Shown: in pieces, positions 10,694-19,688 of the stretch
How positions within the stretch are numbered: position 1 is the stretch's first letter
Layout of the letters: every line of letters starts with the position of its first letter
Assembly: GCA_001770855.1 (NCBI GenBank)
Contig: MESE01000099.1
Coordinates: forward strand, 58,290-122,289
From: Burkholderiales bacterium RIFCSPLOWO2_02_FULL_57_36
GTDB taxonomy: Bacteria; Pseudomonadota; Gammaproteobacteria; Burkholderiales; Burkholderiaceae_D
Direction of reading: 5' to 3'
DNA: 64,000 nt
Position numbers and translations under genes: made by a program
The notes under the pieces: model-generated
The model's database searches: none
The model's input: only the letters and a program-made list of their open reading frames with translations
Told to the model about the DNA's origin: nothing

Positions 10694-11163
10694 CGCTTTA
10701 CTTCCTGATTGCGCACAGCGCACTGCATTGCACGAAAACCCATATCTCCGATGGGTTGTGTCATCGTTCAAACTTTGGTTTCCCTTTTCGCCGAAGGCCA
10801 TGATCACCGGCGCTAAACGCCACTCCCAGATCCCAAACATACTCTGCCCGGCCACCCACGCGTTTTCATCCTCTACAAGCGATCCACGTTCTTCTGTAAC
10901 TGTCCACGTTCACTGTAATGCTGTACTAACGGAAGCGCCGTCGTGTTGAACGACCGTTTTCTTGATGTTGTCTTACAGTGTCGAATATCAGGGACATACC
11001 GACATTCGCCTGAATAGAAGCAGAATGATCGGAACAAGAGGTCGGACGAGGTGGCAGATATTCGATAGATTAATTCTGCCCTGATTTTCACGTGTGTTCA
11101 GGGAACTGACTCTACCGAGAACAGACCGGCATTCCTGTTCGGAGCAGTACACGGGATTGCAAT
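10694..11163. other. 470-bp gap, no gene recognised
   Basis: No reading frame here has recognisable similarity, a good start site and typical codon use. A 72-codon minus-strand frame (10873-11091) is the longest candidate but looks spurious. An ACGACCGT octamer at 10950-10957 matches the core of the operator described at 12949 and 19635 but is not next to a promoter I can see. The position behind a tRNA cluster would suit a decayed insertion, though no attachment-site duplicate was found. Confidence 0.5.
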
Positions 11164-12300
11164 TCATTTGCCGTAATAGAGCCGATGCCCGCCATAAAAG
11201 AATGCCGTCATCAACAATAGCGCAACGTAGAAAAGGATCGCATTCAGCACTGCATGCTGGGCATGCGTCTTGTGCGGCAACAATGCTGGTATCGACGTCT
11301 GGTTATGACTGAAGATCAGCAAGATCAATACGGCAATGAACAGCGCATGACCGATTGCATCAATCAAACCAAAAATAGGAACTGCCGACACAAGGAAAAT
11401 CAATAGCACAGCTGCTGCCATGCGGCTTGCCAACGCGCCGGTGAGTAAGAAGAATGCCGCGGCGAATTCAATGAAGCCTGCTGCTGCCATATAAAGCTCT
11501 GAATCGAGGCCGAACGATATGCCAGGGTGGCTCTGCAGAATGGGAAAGCTCCATTCAGGATAAGCGAGTTTTTCTATGCCGGCCCACATCAAGGTAATGC
11601 CGGTAAAGATACGGAGAATGTTCCGGGCGAGCGCCGCATAAGACGTACCGAACAATGAGATGATGAAAATATACGCCGCCACTCCAAGGAAAATCGGGTA
11701 GTCGAGAAGATGGAACATTCCATAGCGATGTGCTGCTATCGCATATAAAACCGCAATGCCAATGCCGGACAGGAACGCGGTATGGCGACTGACTACCGCC
11801 ACGGCAATGGCAATCTGCAGGACTTCCACCCACTTCCTATCACTCGCTACTATATTCAACTCAGGCGTCAGCAAGATATCGCCATACCAGAAAATGGAAA
11901 TGAAAAAAGCGAAGATGCTTACCTGCATAACACGAAAAAACTGCGGCTCTATCCATGCATTACTTCGGATTAACAATGTTTTTAGCTGGATGTTATTGGA
12001 TACAAGATAGTTGTCTGCATAACCTGCGAAGCCTATGACGGGTAAAAGCATCGCGCAAAACAAAACAACATAGAAATTAGTGAAAACAAAGTAGACAGAC
12101 CGGGGAGGAATGGTCAGATCGTAGGCGGAAAACCATTTGGCATGGGCCAGCGCATCGGAGCTTAAAAAGATCAGCAGAAAAACCGATGCTACCGACAATA
12201 CGCTTTTCAACGACACTGGCTTTACACTAAAGATGAATTTAGCAAATTGCTTATTGGGGGACGTACGGAACCGCCTAGCACGGCCGACATACCCATCCAT
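11164..12300 (-). CDS. DoxX-like polytopic membrane protein of unknown function
   Basis: 378-aa integral membrane protein with about nine hydrophobic helices. The C-terminal half (WAGIEKLAYPEWSF, GFIEFAAAFFLLTGALASR) looks like a DoxX/DoxD-type four-helix domain. The N-terminal part has a signal-like helix ending DALAHAKWFSAYD, with histidines just after the helix. It stands alone: tRNA-side gap downstream, 690-bp gap upstream. The start is uncertain; no good ribosome binding site precedes 12300, and a later start nearer the first helix is possible. I cannot assign a substrate or reaction. Confidence 0.7.
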   Translation of the reverse strand: MDGYVGRARRFRTSPNKQFAKFIFSVKPVSLKSVLSVASVFLLIFLSSDALAHAKWFSAYDLTIPPRSVYFVFTNFYVVLFCAMLLPVIGFAGYADNYLVSNNIQLKTLLIRSNAWIEPQFFRVMQVSIFAFFISIFWYGDILLTPELNIVASDRKWVEVLQIAIAVAVVSRHTAFLSGIGIAVLYAIAAHRYGMFHLLDYPIFLGVAAYIFIISLFGTSYAALARNILRIFTGITLMWAGIEKLAYPEWSFPILQSHPGISFGLDSELYMAAAGFIEFAAAFFLLTGALASRMAAAVLLIFLVSAVPIFGLIDAIGHALFIAVLILLIFSHNQTSIPALLPHKTHAQHAVLNAILFYVALLLMTAFFYGGHRLYYGK

Positions 12301-12917
12301 TCACATGAGCGACAAAGAATTACAAGAGAAGAGTTTTTATTTTTTTCGAAAATCATATTCAACTTGTCTCACTATTTATTGAAGTCCATAGACGAAAGTT
12401 GACATTATATAACTATATTGACGCCCGCCAAGACTGAGAATTCTCATGATCGCTTGCGGTGCAAGGGCCGAGAACTAAGAAAAGAAGCGGTAACCCTAAC
12501 GACCGCCATCGGGCAATTGGGCGGCTGGCGTTGAATCATCAACAGTAATTACCGTGCCATGCCAGGGGCGATTCGTCAGTTTGTCAGGATTAGCGGCACG
12601 ACAGGACAGTAGCGTTAGGTTTGGCCAATACCGGCCCGCCCATCGAAGTGGAGTAGCCGCTTGCATAATGGGAACGGCTGGCGCCCGCCAAGCTTGCCGA
12701 GCGTCTTTTTTGGACGCTCATTTGGCCTGTGCGGCGTTAGTGTTGCCACATAGCGCGATGCTTTGGCAGGGATGGCTTGCGCCGCTATCGGGAACCGGGC
12801 GAAGGCACGCTAAGAATCCTTTTTTTGATACGGTTGAACCTGTATACGGAAAAGGCTTTTTATCAGTTATCGTGAATAGCCAGCATCATTTTTTTTACTT
12901 ACGCTATGGAAGCTTCA

Positions 12918-12945
12918 TTAAACTTTCGTTAATCCGGTATATAAT
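12918..12945 (+). promoter_or_regulatory. Probable promoter of the acyl-CoA dehydrogenase operon
   Basis: A perfect -10 TATAAT lies at 12940-12945 with a weak -35 (TTAAAC, 12918-12923) at 16 nt. A palindrome overlaps the expected transcription start just downstream, which suggests repression by a dimeric regulator. Confidence 0.6.
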
Positions 12946-12948
12946 TTT

Positions 12949-12960
12949 GCACGGTCGTGC
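12949..12960. promoter_or_regulatory. Palindromic operator GCACGGTCGTGC
   Basis: Two perfect 5-nt half-sites (GCACG / CGTGC) around GT, starting 3 nt after the -10 box. The octamer core ACGGTCGT recurs in the palindrome upstream of the phosphotransferase gene at 19635. The form and placement fit a TetR-family repressor of acyl-CoA genes; no regulator gene is in this window. Confidence 0.6.
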
Positions 12961-12989
12961 TTTTTGGCTGAATTGACAATGGAGACAGC

Positions 12990-14189
12990 ATGGATTTGAA
13001 TTACACGGCAGAAGACCTCGCTTTCCGCGACACTGTTCGCACCTACCTGGAGGCGAACCTCCCTAAAGATCTGCAGCAAAAAGTACGTAATCATCTTCGT
13101 TTATCGAAGGAAGATTTCGTCCGCTGGCACAAAATCGTGGCCAAGCAGGGTTGGGTCGGCACCGGCTGGCCGGTAGAGTACGGTGGTACCGGCTGGACTG
13201 CGGTGCAACGGCATATATGGGAAGAAGAGTGTGCGAATGCCGGTACTCCAGCGATTCTGCCGTTCGGCGTCAACATGGTGGCGCCGGTCATCATGGCATT
13301 CGGCAATGAGGCGCAGAAACGCTATTACCTGCCGCGCATTTTGAATTGCGACGACTGGTGGTGCCAGGGGTATTCCGAGCCGGGTGCGGGTTCCGACCTT
13401 GCGTCGCTGAAGACCCGGGCGGAACGCCAGGGCGATCATTACATCGTGAATGGCCAGAAGACATGGACCACGTTGGGACAGCATGCCGACATGATATTTT
13501 GCCTGGTGCGCACCGATGCGGCCGCAACACGCAAACAGGAAGGCATCTCGTTCCTGCTGATCGATATGAAAACGCCCGGCATCACGGTGCGTCCGATCAT
13601 CATGCTCGACGAAGAGCATGAAGTGAATGAGGTTTTTTTCGATAACGTGAAAGTGCCTGTCGAAAACCTGATCGGCGAAGAGAATAAAGGCTGGACCTAC
13701 GCCAAGTATTTGCTCGGTCACGAGCGCACCAATATCGCTGCTGTCGGAAGAGCGAAGCGGGAGCTTGGTTTCCTGAAACGCGTCGCAAATAATCAGCAGA
13801 AAAACGGCAAGCCCTTGCTCGACGATCCGATGTTCGCAACCAAGGTTGCCAATGTCGAAATTGAATTGATGGCGCTGGAAGTCACAGTTCTAAGGGTTAT
13901 TTCGCAGGAAGGGGCAAAGCGTGGTCCCGGACCGGAAGCATCGATGCTCAAAATCAAGGGCACTGAAATTCAACAGGCTTTGACTGAATTGATGGTGGAA
14001 GCGATCGGTCCCTACGCGATGCCATTTGACGCCGCCTATCTGGAAGGTGAGACCGAGCACAGCGTAACGCAGGATGATGATGCTGCACCGCTTGCCGGAT
14101 ATTATTTCAATTACCGCAAGACTTCGATCTACGGCGGCAGCAATGAGATTCAGAAAAACATCATCAGCCAGATGATTCTGGGTCTATGA
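12990..14189 (+). CDS. Acyl-CoA dehydrogenase (subunit 1 of a pair)
   Basis: FAD-dependent dehydrogenase introducing the alpha-beta double bond in an acyl-CoA thioester. 399 aa with the usual N-terminal helical, middle beta-barrel (WCQGYSEPGAGSDLASL) and C-terminal helical domains. The glutamate at the medium-chain enzyme's catalytic position is replaced (IYGGSNEIQ where MCAD has Y-E-G-T), but GHERTN offers a glutamate at the alternative position used by isovaleryl- and long-chain enzymes. GGAGA precedes the start. The next gene, 10 nt on, encodes a second ACAD, so a heteromeric enzyme is likely. Substrate unknown. Confidence 0.93.
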   Translation: MDLNYTAEDLAFRDTVRTYLEANLPKDLQQKVRNHLRLSKEDFVRWHKIVAKQGWVGTGWPVEYGGTGWTAVQRHIWEEECANAGTPAILPFGVNMVAPVIMAFGNEAQKRYYLPRILNCDDWWCQGYSEPGAGSDLASLKTRAERQGDHYIVNGQKTWTTLGQHADMIFCLVRTDAAATRKQEGISFLLIDMKTPGITVRPIIMLDEEHEVNEVFFDNVKVPVENLIGEENKGWTYAKYLLGHERTNIAAVGRAKRELGFLKRVANNQQKNGKPLLDDPMFATKVANVEIELMALEVTVLRVISQEGAKRGPGPEASMLKIKGTEIQQALTELMVEAIGPYAMPFDAAYLEGETEHSVTQDDDAAPLAGYYFNYRKTSIYGGSNEIQKNIISQMILGL

Positions 14190-14199
14190 GGAGAACAGG

Positions 14200-15339
14200 A
14201 TGAATTTCAATTTTACGCAAGAACAGCAACAGTTTTCCGATGCATTGCGCCGTTGGGTCGAAAAAGATTACACCTTCGAGCATCGCAACAAGATCGTCTA
14301 TTCTGAAAAAGGCGTCTCGGATGACGCGTGGGCCACGCTGGCCGAACTTGGCATGACTGCATTGCCGATACCGGAAGAGCAGGGCGGTTTTAACGGGTCG
14401 GCAGTCGATATGCTGGTCGTGATGCAGGAACTCGGCCGCGGCATCGTTGTCGAGCCATTTTTTGCCACCGTTCTAGGTGCCGAATTCCTGAAGCTTGCGG
14501 GCAAGCAGGAAGCCTTGCTTGAAAAAATCGCAACTGGTGAAACCAAGTTCGCATGCGCGCTGGGAGAAAAGCAATCTCGCCACGAATTGTTCAATATCGC
14601 CACGACCTGCAAGCCTGACGGTGACGGTTATGTGCTTAACGGCACGAAGACGGTTGTATTGCATGGCGCACAGGCCGATCAACTGATCGTCTCTTCGCGC
14701 AGTAATGGCAATCAATGCGACACCGATGGCATTTCATTGTTTGTAGTGTCTGCCGACGCCGCGGGAATCAAGCGTCGCGATTATCGTACGATCGATGGCC
14801 AACGGGCGGCTGACATCAGCTTTACTGATGTGCGGGTGCCTGCGTCGGCGTTATTGGGCAATGCAGGCGCAGGCTGGGAGACGCTCGATGCGGCAGCCGA
14901 TTACGGCACGACATTGTTGTGCGCCGAGGCAGTCGGCGTGATGGAAGTATTGAACGCGACGACTCTGGAATATCTGAAGACGCGAAAACAGTTTGGTGTG
15001 CCGATCGGGAAGTTCCAAGCTCTGCAACATCGTATGGCCGATATGTTAATTCATGTGGAGCAGGCTCGTTCGATGGCGACCCTGGCGGCTGTTAAGATAA
15101 GTTCGGCAAATACCGAAGAGCGGCGGCGTACGGTATCGGCGGCAAAGGTTCGCGTTGGTCAAGCGCTAAAATTCGTCGGTCAGCAAGCCGTGCAGCTTCA
15201 CGGCGGTATTGCGGTGACCAATGAACTGGCGGCTTCGCACTATTTCAAGCGGTCGACAATGATCGAGCTTACATTGGGCGATACCGATCATCATTTTGCT
15301 CGATTCGTTGCACAGCCGCAGTTCAAGAATGCTGCTTGA
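14200..15339 (+). CDS. Acyl-CoA dehydrogenase (subunit 2 of a pair)
   Basis: 379-aa ACAD-fold protein whose C-terminus shows QLHGGIAVTNELAASHYFKR, the flavin/substrate-side motif. The helix that carries the catalytic glutamate in subunit 1 reads AAADYGTTLL here, with no glutamate in the equivalent place. Paired ACADs of this type form alpha2beta2 enzymes with one active site per heterodimer in steroid and cyclic acid degradation; I infer the same here. GAGGAG ribosome binding site, 10-nt spacing from the first gene. Confidence 0.92.
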   Translation: MNFNFTQEQQQFSDALRRWVEKDYTFEHRNKIVYSEKGVSDDAWATLAELGMTALPIPEEQGGFNGSAVDMLVVMQELGRGIVVEPFFATVLGAEFLKLAGKQEALLEKIATGETKFACALGEKQSRHELFNIATTCKPDGDGYVLNGTKTVVLHGAQADQLIVSSRSNGNQCDTDGISLFVVSADAAGIKRRDYRTIDGQRAADISFTDVRVPASALLGNAGAGWETLDAAADYGTTLLCAEAVGVMEVLNATTLEYLKTRKQFGVPIGKFQALQHRMADMLIHVEQARSMATLAAVKISSANTEERRRTVSAAKVRVGQALKFVGQQAVQLHGGIAVTNELAASHYFKRSTMIELTLGDTDHHFARFVAQPQFKNAA

Positions 15340-15367
15340 TGGTTGATAAATAGTCGGGGCATTCATC

Positions 15368-15823
15368 ATGGCGCAATTTAAATGGTATTTCGAAGATTTC
15401 GAAATCGGAAAAACCATCGGGGTCGGATCTCGCACCGTGACAGAAGAGGAAATCATCGCTTTTGCATCGCAATTCGATCCACAGCCGTTTCATGTCGACC
15501 CCGAGGCTGCCGAACAGTCGATGTATGGCGGGATCATTGCCAGCGGTTGGCACACCTGCAGCCTGATGATGCGGCTGATGGTTGATGGATTTTTAAAGGA
15601 GGCTGCCAGCCTGGGCTCTCCTGGTGTCGACGAAATCCGCTGGTTAAAACCAGTCCGTGGCGGAGATACATTAATCGTCACCACGACCGCAGTGGAGGCG
15701 CATCCATCAAAGAGCAAAAGCGACCGCGGCGTTGTGCACACGTTGTGGGAAGCAAAAAATCAGCGTGGAGAAACCGTTGCAACCCTCAAGGGCATGGGTA
15801 TGTACTTGCGGCGACCGACCTGA
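15368..15823 (+). CDS. MaoC-like hot-dog dehydratase
   Basis: 151-aa single hot-dog domain protein of the MaoC (R-specific enoyl-CoA hydratase) family. The hydratase-type motif [17 protein letters not shown] with Asp and His, and the [10 protein letters not shown] turn, are present. It follows the ACAD pair closely and would hydrate the enoyl-CoA they make. A terminator-like hairpin lies between it and the next gene, so downstream transcription may be reduced or separately driven. Confidence 0.9.
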   Translation: MAQFKWYFEDFEIGKTIGVGSRTVTEEEIIAFASQFDPQPFHVDPEAAEQSMYGGIIASGWHTCSLMMRLMVDGFLKEAASLGSPGVDEIRWLKPVRGGDTLIVTTTAVEAHPSKSKSDRGVVHTLWEAKNQRGETVATLKGMGMYLRRPT

Positions 15824-15843
15824 CCGGAAATTTGTTTCTTCGG

Positions 15844-15870
15844 GCGCGGTCAAGGCCGCGCTTTGTTTTT
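15844..15870 (+). terminator. Terminator between two MaoC-like genes
   Basis: Stem GCGCGG / CCGCGC, 6-nt loop, then TTTGTTTTT. It stands only 26 nt before the start codon of the next gene, so it may act as an attenuator rather than an absolute stop. Confidence 0.75.
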
Positions 15871-15895
15871 GTATAGAACTTCAATTGGAGACTTC

Positions 15896-16351
15896 ATGCG
15901 CGAAATAGCATCACTGGTAGAGCTCAAGAACCTGGTAGGAGAAGAGGTGGCTGTATCGGATTGGGTCGAGATTACCCAGGAACGGGTTAACTTGTTTGCG
16001 GAAGCGACCGGTGATCATCAATGGATACATCTCGATGTAGAGCGAAGCCGTGAAGAGTCTCCGTATGGAGGGACGGTCGCGCACGGTTTCCTGACCTTGT
16101 CCTTGCTGCCGCTGTTGATGGCATCAGCGATCCGGATGTCGGACGTAAAGATGGGCGTCAATTACGGGTTGAATAAAGTCCGCTTTCCCGCACCGGTACC
16201 GGTGGGCAGCCGCCTCCGCGGAAGGATGACGCTATTGTCTGTTGAAGATATTCCCGACGGTGCGCAAATGACCTGGAAAGTCACGATGGAGAGGGAAGGC
16301 GGCGAAAAACCGGTATGCGTCGCCGAGACCATATCCCGCCGCTACACGTAG
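15896..16351 (+). CDS. MaoC/NodN-like enoyl-CoA hydratase
   Basis: 151-aa hot-dog protein of the NodN/MaoC type with WVEITQERVNLFAEATGDHQ and GGTVAHGFLTLSLLP, including the Asp/His hydratase residues. I set the start at ATG 15896, preceded by GGAG at 15887-15890, rather than the upstream in-frame ATG 15863, which lies inside the terminator tail. Probably acts in the same acyl-CoA route as the preceding genes. Confidence 0.9.
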   Translation: MREIASLVELKNLVGEEVAVSDWVEITQERVNLFAEATGDHQWIHLDVERSREESPYGGTVAHGFLTLSLLPLLMASAIRMSDVKMGVNYGLNKVRFPAPVPVGSRLRGRMTLLSVEDIPDGAQMTWKVTMEREGGEKPVCVAETISRRYT

Positions 16352-16405
16352 TTGCCGGCTGTACCTGCCGTTCGCCGGCGTTGGCTTCCGGGAGCGGCGG
16401 TTCGG

Positions 16406-17098
16406 TTATCGTTTGGCGTACTGCGTCGCTCCAAATAGCGTTTCCTTCGCTTTAGCGTCAACCAGCGGCTTGCGCAGATTCGCCAGTATTTCAACGCCGC
16501 GTTTCACAGCTGCGCGTTCACTGATTTCATCGAACCAGCGTTTCGCATACGGAAAGTCGGTCCAATCGATTCCCTGATTTTTCCAGGAGCGGATCCAGGG
16601 AAAGGTTGCGATGTCGGCAATCGTGTATTCATCGCCGGCGAGGTAGGCATGCTTCGATAATTGCTTGTCGATGACGGCGTACAGGCGTTTGGCTTCATTG
16701 CTGTAGCGGTTGATTGCGTATTCGATTTTTTCGGGGGCATAGATGCGGAAATGATGCGCTTGTCCCAGCATTGGCCCGACGCCGCCCATCTGGAACATCA
16801 ACCACTGCAATGTAGTGTATTTCTCACGGTCGGTCTTGCCGAGAAATCTGCCGGTCTTGCCGGCAAGGTAGATCAGGATGGCGCCGGATTCAAACATCGA
16901 TATCGGCTGGCCATCCGGTCCATCGGGGTCGACCATTGCGGGAATCTTGTTGTTGGGCGAGATCGCCAGAAATTCCGGCTTGAACTGGTCTCCCGCGCCG
17001 ATATCGATATGGTGTACTCGATAGGGAAGGCCGCACTCTTCCAGCATGATGTGGACCTTGTGGCCGTTCGGGGTCGCAGTGGAATAGACGTCGATCAT
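16406..17098 (-). CDS. Glutathione S-transferase, YfcG/YghU-like
   Basis: 230-aa thioredoxin-fold GST. The N-terminal domain (VYSTATPNGHKVHIMLEECG) and the cis-Pro loop (NNKIPAMVDPDG followed by the ESGAIL glutathione-binding motif) match the YfcG/YghU disulfide-bond oxidoreductase group. GGAGA precedes ATG 17098. It converges on the MaoC gene and is separated from the next minus-strand gene by a terminator. Substrate not predictable. Confidence 0.9.
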   Translation of the reverse strand: MIDVYSTATPNGHKVHIMLEECGLPYRVHHIDIGAGDQFKPEFLAISPNNKIPAMVDPDGPDGQPISMFESGAILIYLAGKTGRFLGKTDREKYTTLQWLMFQMGGVGPMLGQAHHFRIYAPEKIEYAINRYSNEAKRLYAVIDKQLSKHAYLAGDEYTIADIATFPWIRSWKNQGIDWTDFPYAKRWFDEISERAAVKRGVEILANLRKPLVDAKAKETLFGATQYAKR

Positions 17099-17131
17099 TT
17101 TTTCTCCGAATTCTTATTTGGCGTTTAAAAC

Positions 17132-17172
17132 AAAAAATCTCGAATGCTGCGATTCTGCAGCAATTCGAGATT
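17132..17172 (-). terminator. Terminator of the minus-strand ACAD operon
   Basis: Perfect 10-nt arms AATCTCGAAT / ATTCGAGATT plus an inner GCTGC / GCAGC stem; on the minus strand it is followed by TTTTTTGTTTT. It separates the acyl-CoA dehydrogenase gene from the GST gene. Confidence 0.85.
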
Positions 17173-17213
17173 CTTTGCTTCAGCCACTCTGGAATGACTG
17201 ATAGCCGTGGAGC

Positions 17214-18479
17214 TTAAGAACGTGTAACTGGCAGATCCAGTTCTTCGCCGGGAAGCGACATATGTTTCGCCAATTCCAGTTTTGCGATCGCGTTACGGTG
17301 CACTTCATCCGGACCGTCCGCGATACGCAACGTACGGTTGCCGGCCCACATGTAAGCAAGCGGGAATTCATCCGACACGCCTGCGGCACCGTGTGCCTGA
17401 ATCGACCAGTCGAGGACTTGTTGCGCGACATTCGGCGCCAACACCTTGATCATCGCAATCTCCGCTTTGGCATGCTTGTTGCCGACGGTATCCATCATGT
17501 AAGCCGCTTTCAACGTCAACAGGCGGGTCGTATCGATCTGGATACGCGATTCGGCAATCCGCTCGCGCCAGATGCTTTGCTCTGAAATCTTGCGCCCGAA
17601 CGCAACGCGCTCATTCAAGCGCTTGCACATCAATTCCAGCGCGCGTTCAGCCACGCCGATGGCGCGCATGCAGTGATGGATTCGTCCTGGTCCCAGGCGG
17701 CCCTGTGCGATTTCAAAGCCACGCCCTTCTCCAAGCAGAATGCTGGATGCCGGAACCCGGACGTTTTCGTAAGTGATTTCACAGTGGCCGTGCGGTGCAT
17801 CGTCATAACCGAACACCGGCAGCGGACGCTTGATGGTCACGCCTTTGGCATCGACCGGCACCAATATCATCGATTGCTGGGAGTGGCGCGCGGCATTTGG
17901 ATCGGTTTTTCCCATCAGGATAAAAATCTTGCAGCGCGGATCGCCGGCGCCGGAGATCCACCATTTGTGGCCGTTGATCACGTACTCATCGCCATCGCGT
18001 TCGATGCGGGTTGCGATATTGGTGGCATCCGATGATGCGACAGCCGGCTCGGTCATCGCAAATGCGGAGCGGATTTCGCCGCGCAGCAAGGGTTCGAGCC
18101 ATTGCTTTTTGTGCTCTTCATTGCCGTACCGCTCGATGGTTTCCATGTTGCCGGTATCGGGCGCGGAGCAGTTGAATACTTCAGGCGCCCAGCCGACCCG
18201 GCCCATGATTTCGCACAATGGCGCGTAATCCAGATTGGACAGGCCTTCGGGTGCGCGAGGTGACTTTGGCAGGAACAGGTTCCACAGTCCCAGTGCGCGC
18301 GCTTTCGGCTTGAGTTCTTCGATCACGGTGGTGGGCAACCAACGGTTGCCTTTTTCTTCGCCGTTACGCTGGATCTCTTCCTTGTATCTTTTTTCGTTCG
18401 GATAAATATGCTCATCCATGAACTTCAGCAGTTTTCCTTGCAGGTCCTTGCAACGATCCGAGTATTCGAATTCCATCAT
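17214..18479 (-). CDS. Acyl-CoA dehydrogenase, ACAD10/11-like
   Basis: 421-aa ACAD with [20 protein letters not shown] in the flavin domain and [33 protein letters not shown] at the C-terminus. This subgroup is typical of the bacterial homologues of ACAD10/11, usually next to an aminoglycoside-phosphotransferase-like gene, exactly the arrangement here. In mammals these enzymes handle 4-hydroxy acids through a phosphorylated intermediate; the bacterial substrate is unknown. AAGGAGAC precedes ATG 18479. Confidence 0.93.
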   Translation of the reverse strand: MMEFEYSDRCKDLQGKLLKFMDEHIYPNEKRYKEEIQRNGEEKGNRWLPTTVIEELKPKARALGLWNLFLPKSPRAPEGLSNLDYAPLCEIMGRVGWAPEVFNCSAPDTGNMETIERYGNEEHKKQWLEPLLRGEIRSAFAMTEPAVASSDATNIATRIERDGDEYVINGHKWWISGAGDPRCKIFILMGKTDPNAARHSQQSMILVPVDAKGVTIKRPLPVFGYDDAPHGHCEITYENVRVPASSILLGEGRGFEIAQGRLGPGRIHHCMRAIGVAERALELMCKRLNERVAFGRKISEQSIWRERIAESRIQIDTTRLLTLKAAYMMDTVGNKHAKAEIAMIKVLAPNVAQQVLDWSIQAHGAAGVSDEFPLAYMWAGNRTLRIADGPDEVHRNAIAKLELAKHMSLPGEELDLPVTRS

Positions 18480-18510
18480 GTCTCCTTGATTAGATTAGTA
18501 GGCGTGTCTG

Positions 18511-19575
18511 TTATTTTTTCTCGCCCGACGCATATTGCCAGCCCATTTCAGCCATCGGGCGCGTGGCCTGACCGGATTTGAGGGCCTGTTCACTTGATGC
18601 GGTACCGTCAACATAACGCTTCATGATGCCTTGCAGGATGCCGGCCATGCGGAACATGTTGTAAGCGAGATAGAACGTGAAATCTTCCTTGCGGATCGTC
18701 TTTCCAGTACGCTCGCAATATTTTGCAATGTATTCCTGTTCCGACGGGATGCCGAGTGACTTGTGATCGAGTCCGCCTATTCCCCGGAACTGTCCCTCCG
18801 GAATGTGCCAGCTCATGCAGTGATAGGAAAAATCCGCCAGCGGGTGGCCGAGTGTCGATAATTCCCAGTCCAGCACCGCAAGGATGCGCGGTTCGGTCGG
18901 GTGGAACATCATGTTATCCAGGCGATAGTCGCCATGCACGATGCTGGTGTCATCACCTTCCGGAATATTGTTCGGGAGCCATTCGATCAAGTTGTCCATG
19001 GCGTCAATTTTTTCAGTTTCGGATGCCTTGTACTGCTTGGTCCAGCGATCGATCTGACGCTTGAAATAATTGCCGGGTTTGCCGAAATCGGCCAGCCCGA
19101 TCGCAGCGTAGTCGATCGTATGCAACTGCGCTATGACGCGATTCATTTCATCGTAATGTGCTGCGCGTTCGGCGTTGGTCATGCCCGGAAGAGACTGATT
19201 CCACAGCACGCGGCCCTCGATAAATTCCATGATGTAGAAAGCGCGGCCGATCACCGATTCGTCGGTGCATAGCGCATATTGCCGGGCGGCGGGGAAGCCC
19301 GCTTTGTGCAATGCATCCATCACACGGAATTCGCGATCGATCGCATGCGCGGAGGCCAGCAGTTTTGCGGCCGGTCCGGGTTTGGCGCGCATCACATAGC
19401 ATTGCCCGTTGGCGGTTAGCTTGAATGTCGGGTTCGATTGGCCGCCCTTGAACTGCTCCAGGGTCAAATCGCCGGAGTAGCCGTCTACATGCTGGCGCAT
19501 GTATTCCTGCAATGCCGCGACGTCGAATTGCTGACGCTCGGAAACGGGCTTGGTGCCCATGAAATCTTCGTACAT
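18511..19575 (-). CDS. APH-family phosphotransferase, ACAD10-like partner
   Basis: 354-aa kinase-like protein of the choline/aminoglycoside phosphotransferase superfamily. The catalytic loop VHGDYRLDN (His214-Asp216) and metal-binding DWE (236-238) are intact. It corresponds to the kinase domain that is fused to the dehydrogenase in human ACAD10/11 and lies 31 nt upstream of the ACAD gene, supporting joint action on hydroxyacyl-CoA substrates. AGGAGA precedes the start. A palindromic operator shared with the plus-strand ACAD operon lies about 60 nt upstream. Confidence 0.9.
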   Translation of the reverse strand: MYEDFMGTKPVSERQQFDVAALQEYMRQHVDGYSGDLTLEQFKGGQSNPTFKLTANGQCYVMRAKPGPAAKLLASAHAIDREFRVMDALHKAGFPAARQYALCTDESVIGRAFYIMEFIEGRVLWNQSLPGMTNAERAAHYDEMNRVIAQLHTIDYAAIGLADFGKPGNYFKRQIDRWTKQYKASETEKIDAMDNLIEWLPNNIPEGDDTSIVHGDYRLDNMMFHPTEPRILAVLDWELSTLGHPLADFSYHCMSWHIPEGQFRGIGGLDHKSLGIPSEQEYIAKYCERTGKTIRKEDFTFYLAYNMFRMAGILQGIMKRYVDGTASSEQALKSGQATRPMAEMGWQYASGEKK

Positions 19576-19630
19576 CTGGTCTCCTGCTGAACGGGTTCGA
19601 GAAGCGTTACCGACTTATTTTACATCATAA

Positions 19631-19650
19631 AATCGTACGGTCGTACTATT
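19631..19650. promoter_or_regulatory. Palindromic operator around GTACGGTCGTAC
   Basis: Core GTACG-GT-CGTAC (19635-19646), extended outwards by AAT/ATT at 19631-19633 and 19648-19650 with one mismatched pair. It shares ACGGTCGT with the operator at 12949 and lies upstream of the phosphotransferase-ACAD operon. Probable binding site of a TetR-type repressor controlling both acyl-CoA operons. Confidence 0.6.
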
Positions 19651-19688
19651 TTGTTTCGCCTCTCTTGCATTGAGAGATGCAGAAGCGT

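Larger units (their letters stand above)
12301..12989. other. Gene-free region with repeats upstream of the acyl-CoA dehydrogenase operon
   Basis: No convincing gene; a 140-codon plus-strand frame at 12554-12976 has cysteine/arginine-rich, unfamiliar composition and runs through the promoter. Visible structure: an 11-nt direct repeat CGCCCGCCAAG (12422-12432 and 12682-12692), a perfect palindrome TGAGAATTCTCA (12435-12446), and a hairpin GAGCGTC/GACGCTC (12699-12719). The last 75 nt hold the promoter and operator of the downstream operon. Confidence 0.55.

Noticed and set aside
12435..12446. TGAGAATTCTCA as a Fur box
   Set aside because: It lacks the spacing of the 7-1-7 Fur motif seen at 59576; a simple 12-nt palindrome containing an EcoRI-type site can arise by chance.
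12494..12620. attC-like pair CCTAACG...CGTTAGG
   Set aside because: The outer 7-nt arms are complementary and one matches GTTRRRY, but the inner boxes of an integron attC site do not pair, and no integrase or cassette array is present.
12554..12976. 140-codon open frame upstream of the ACAD operon
   Set aside because: It runs through the promoter and operator, has odd composition and no family match.
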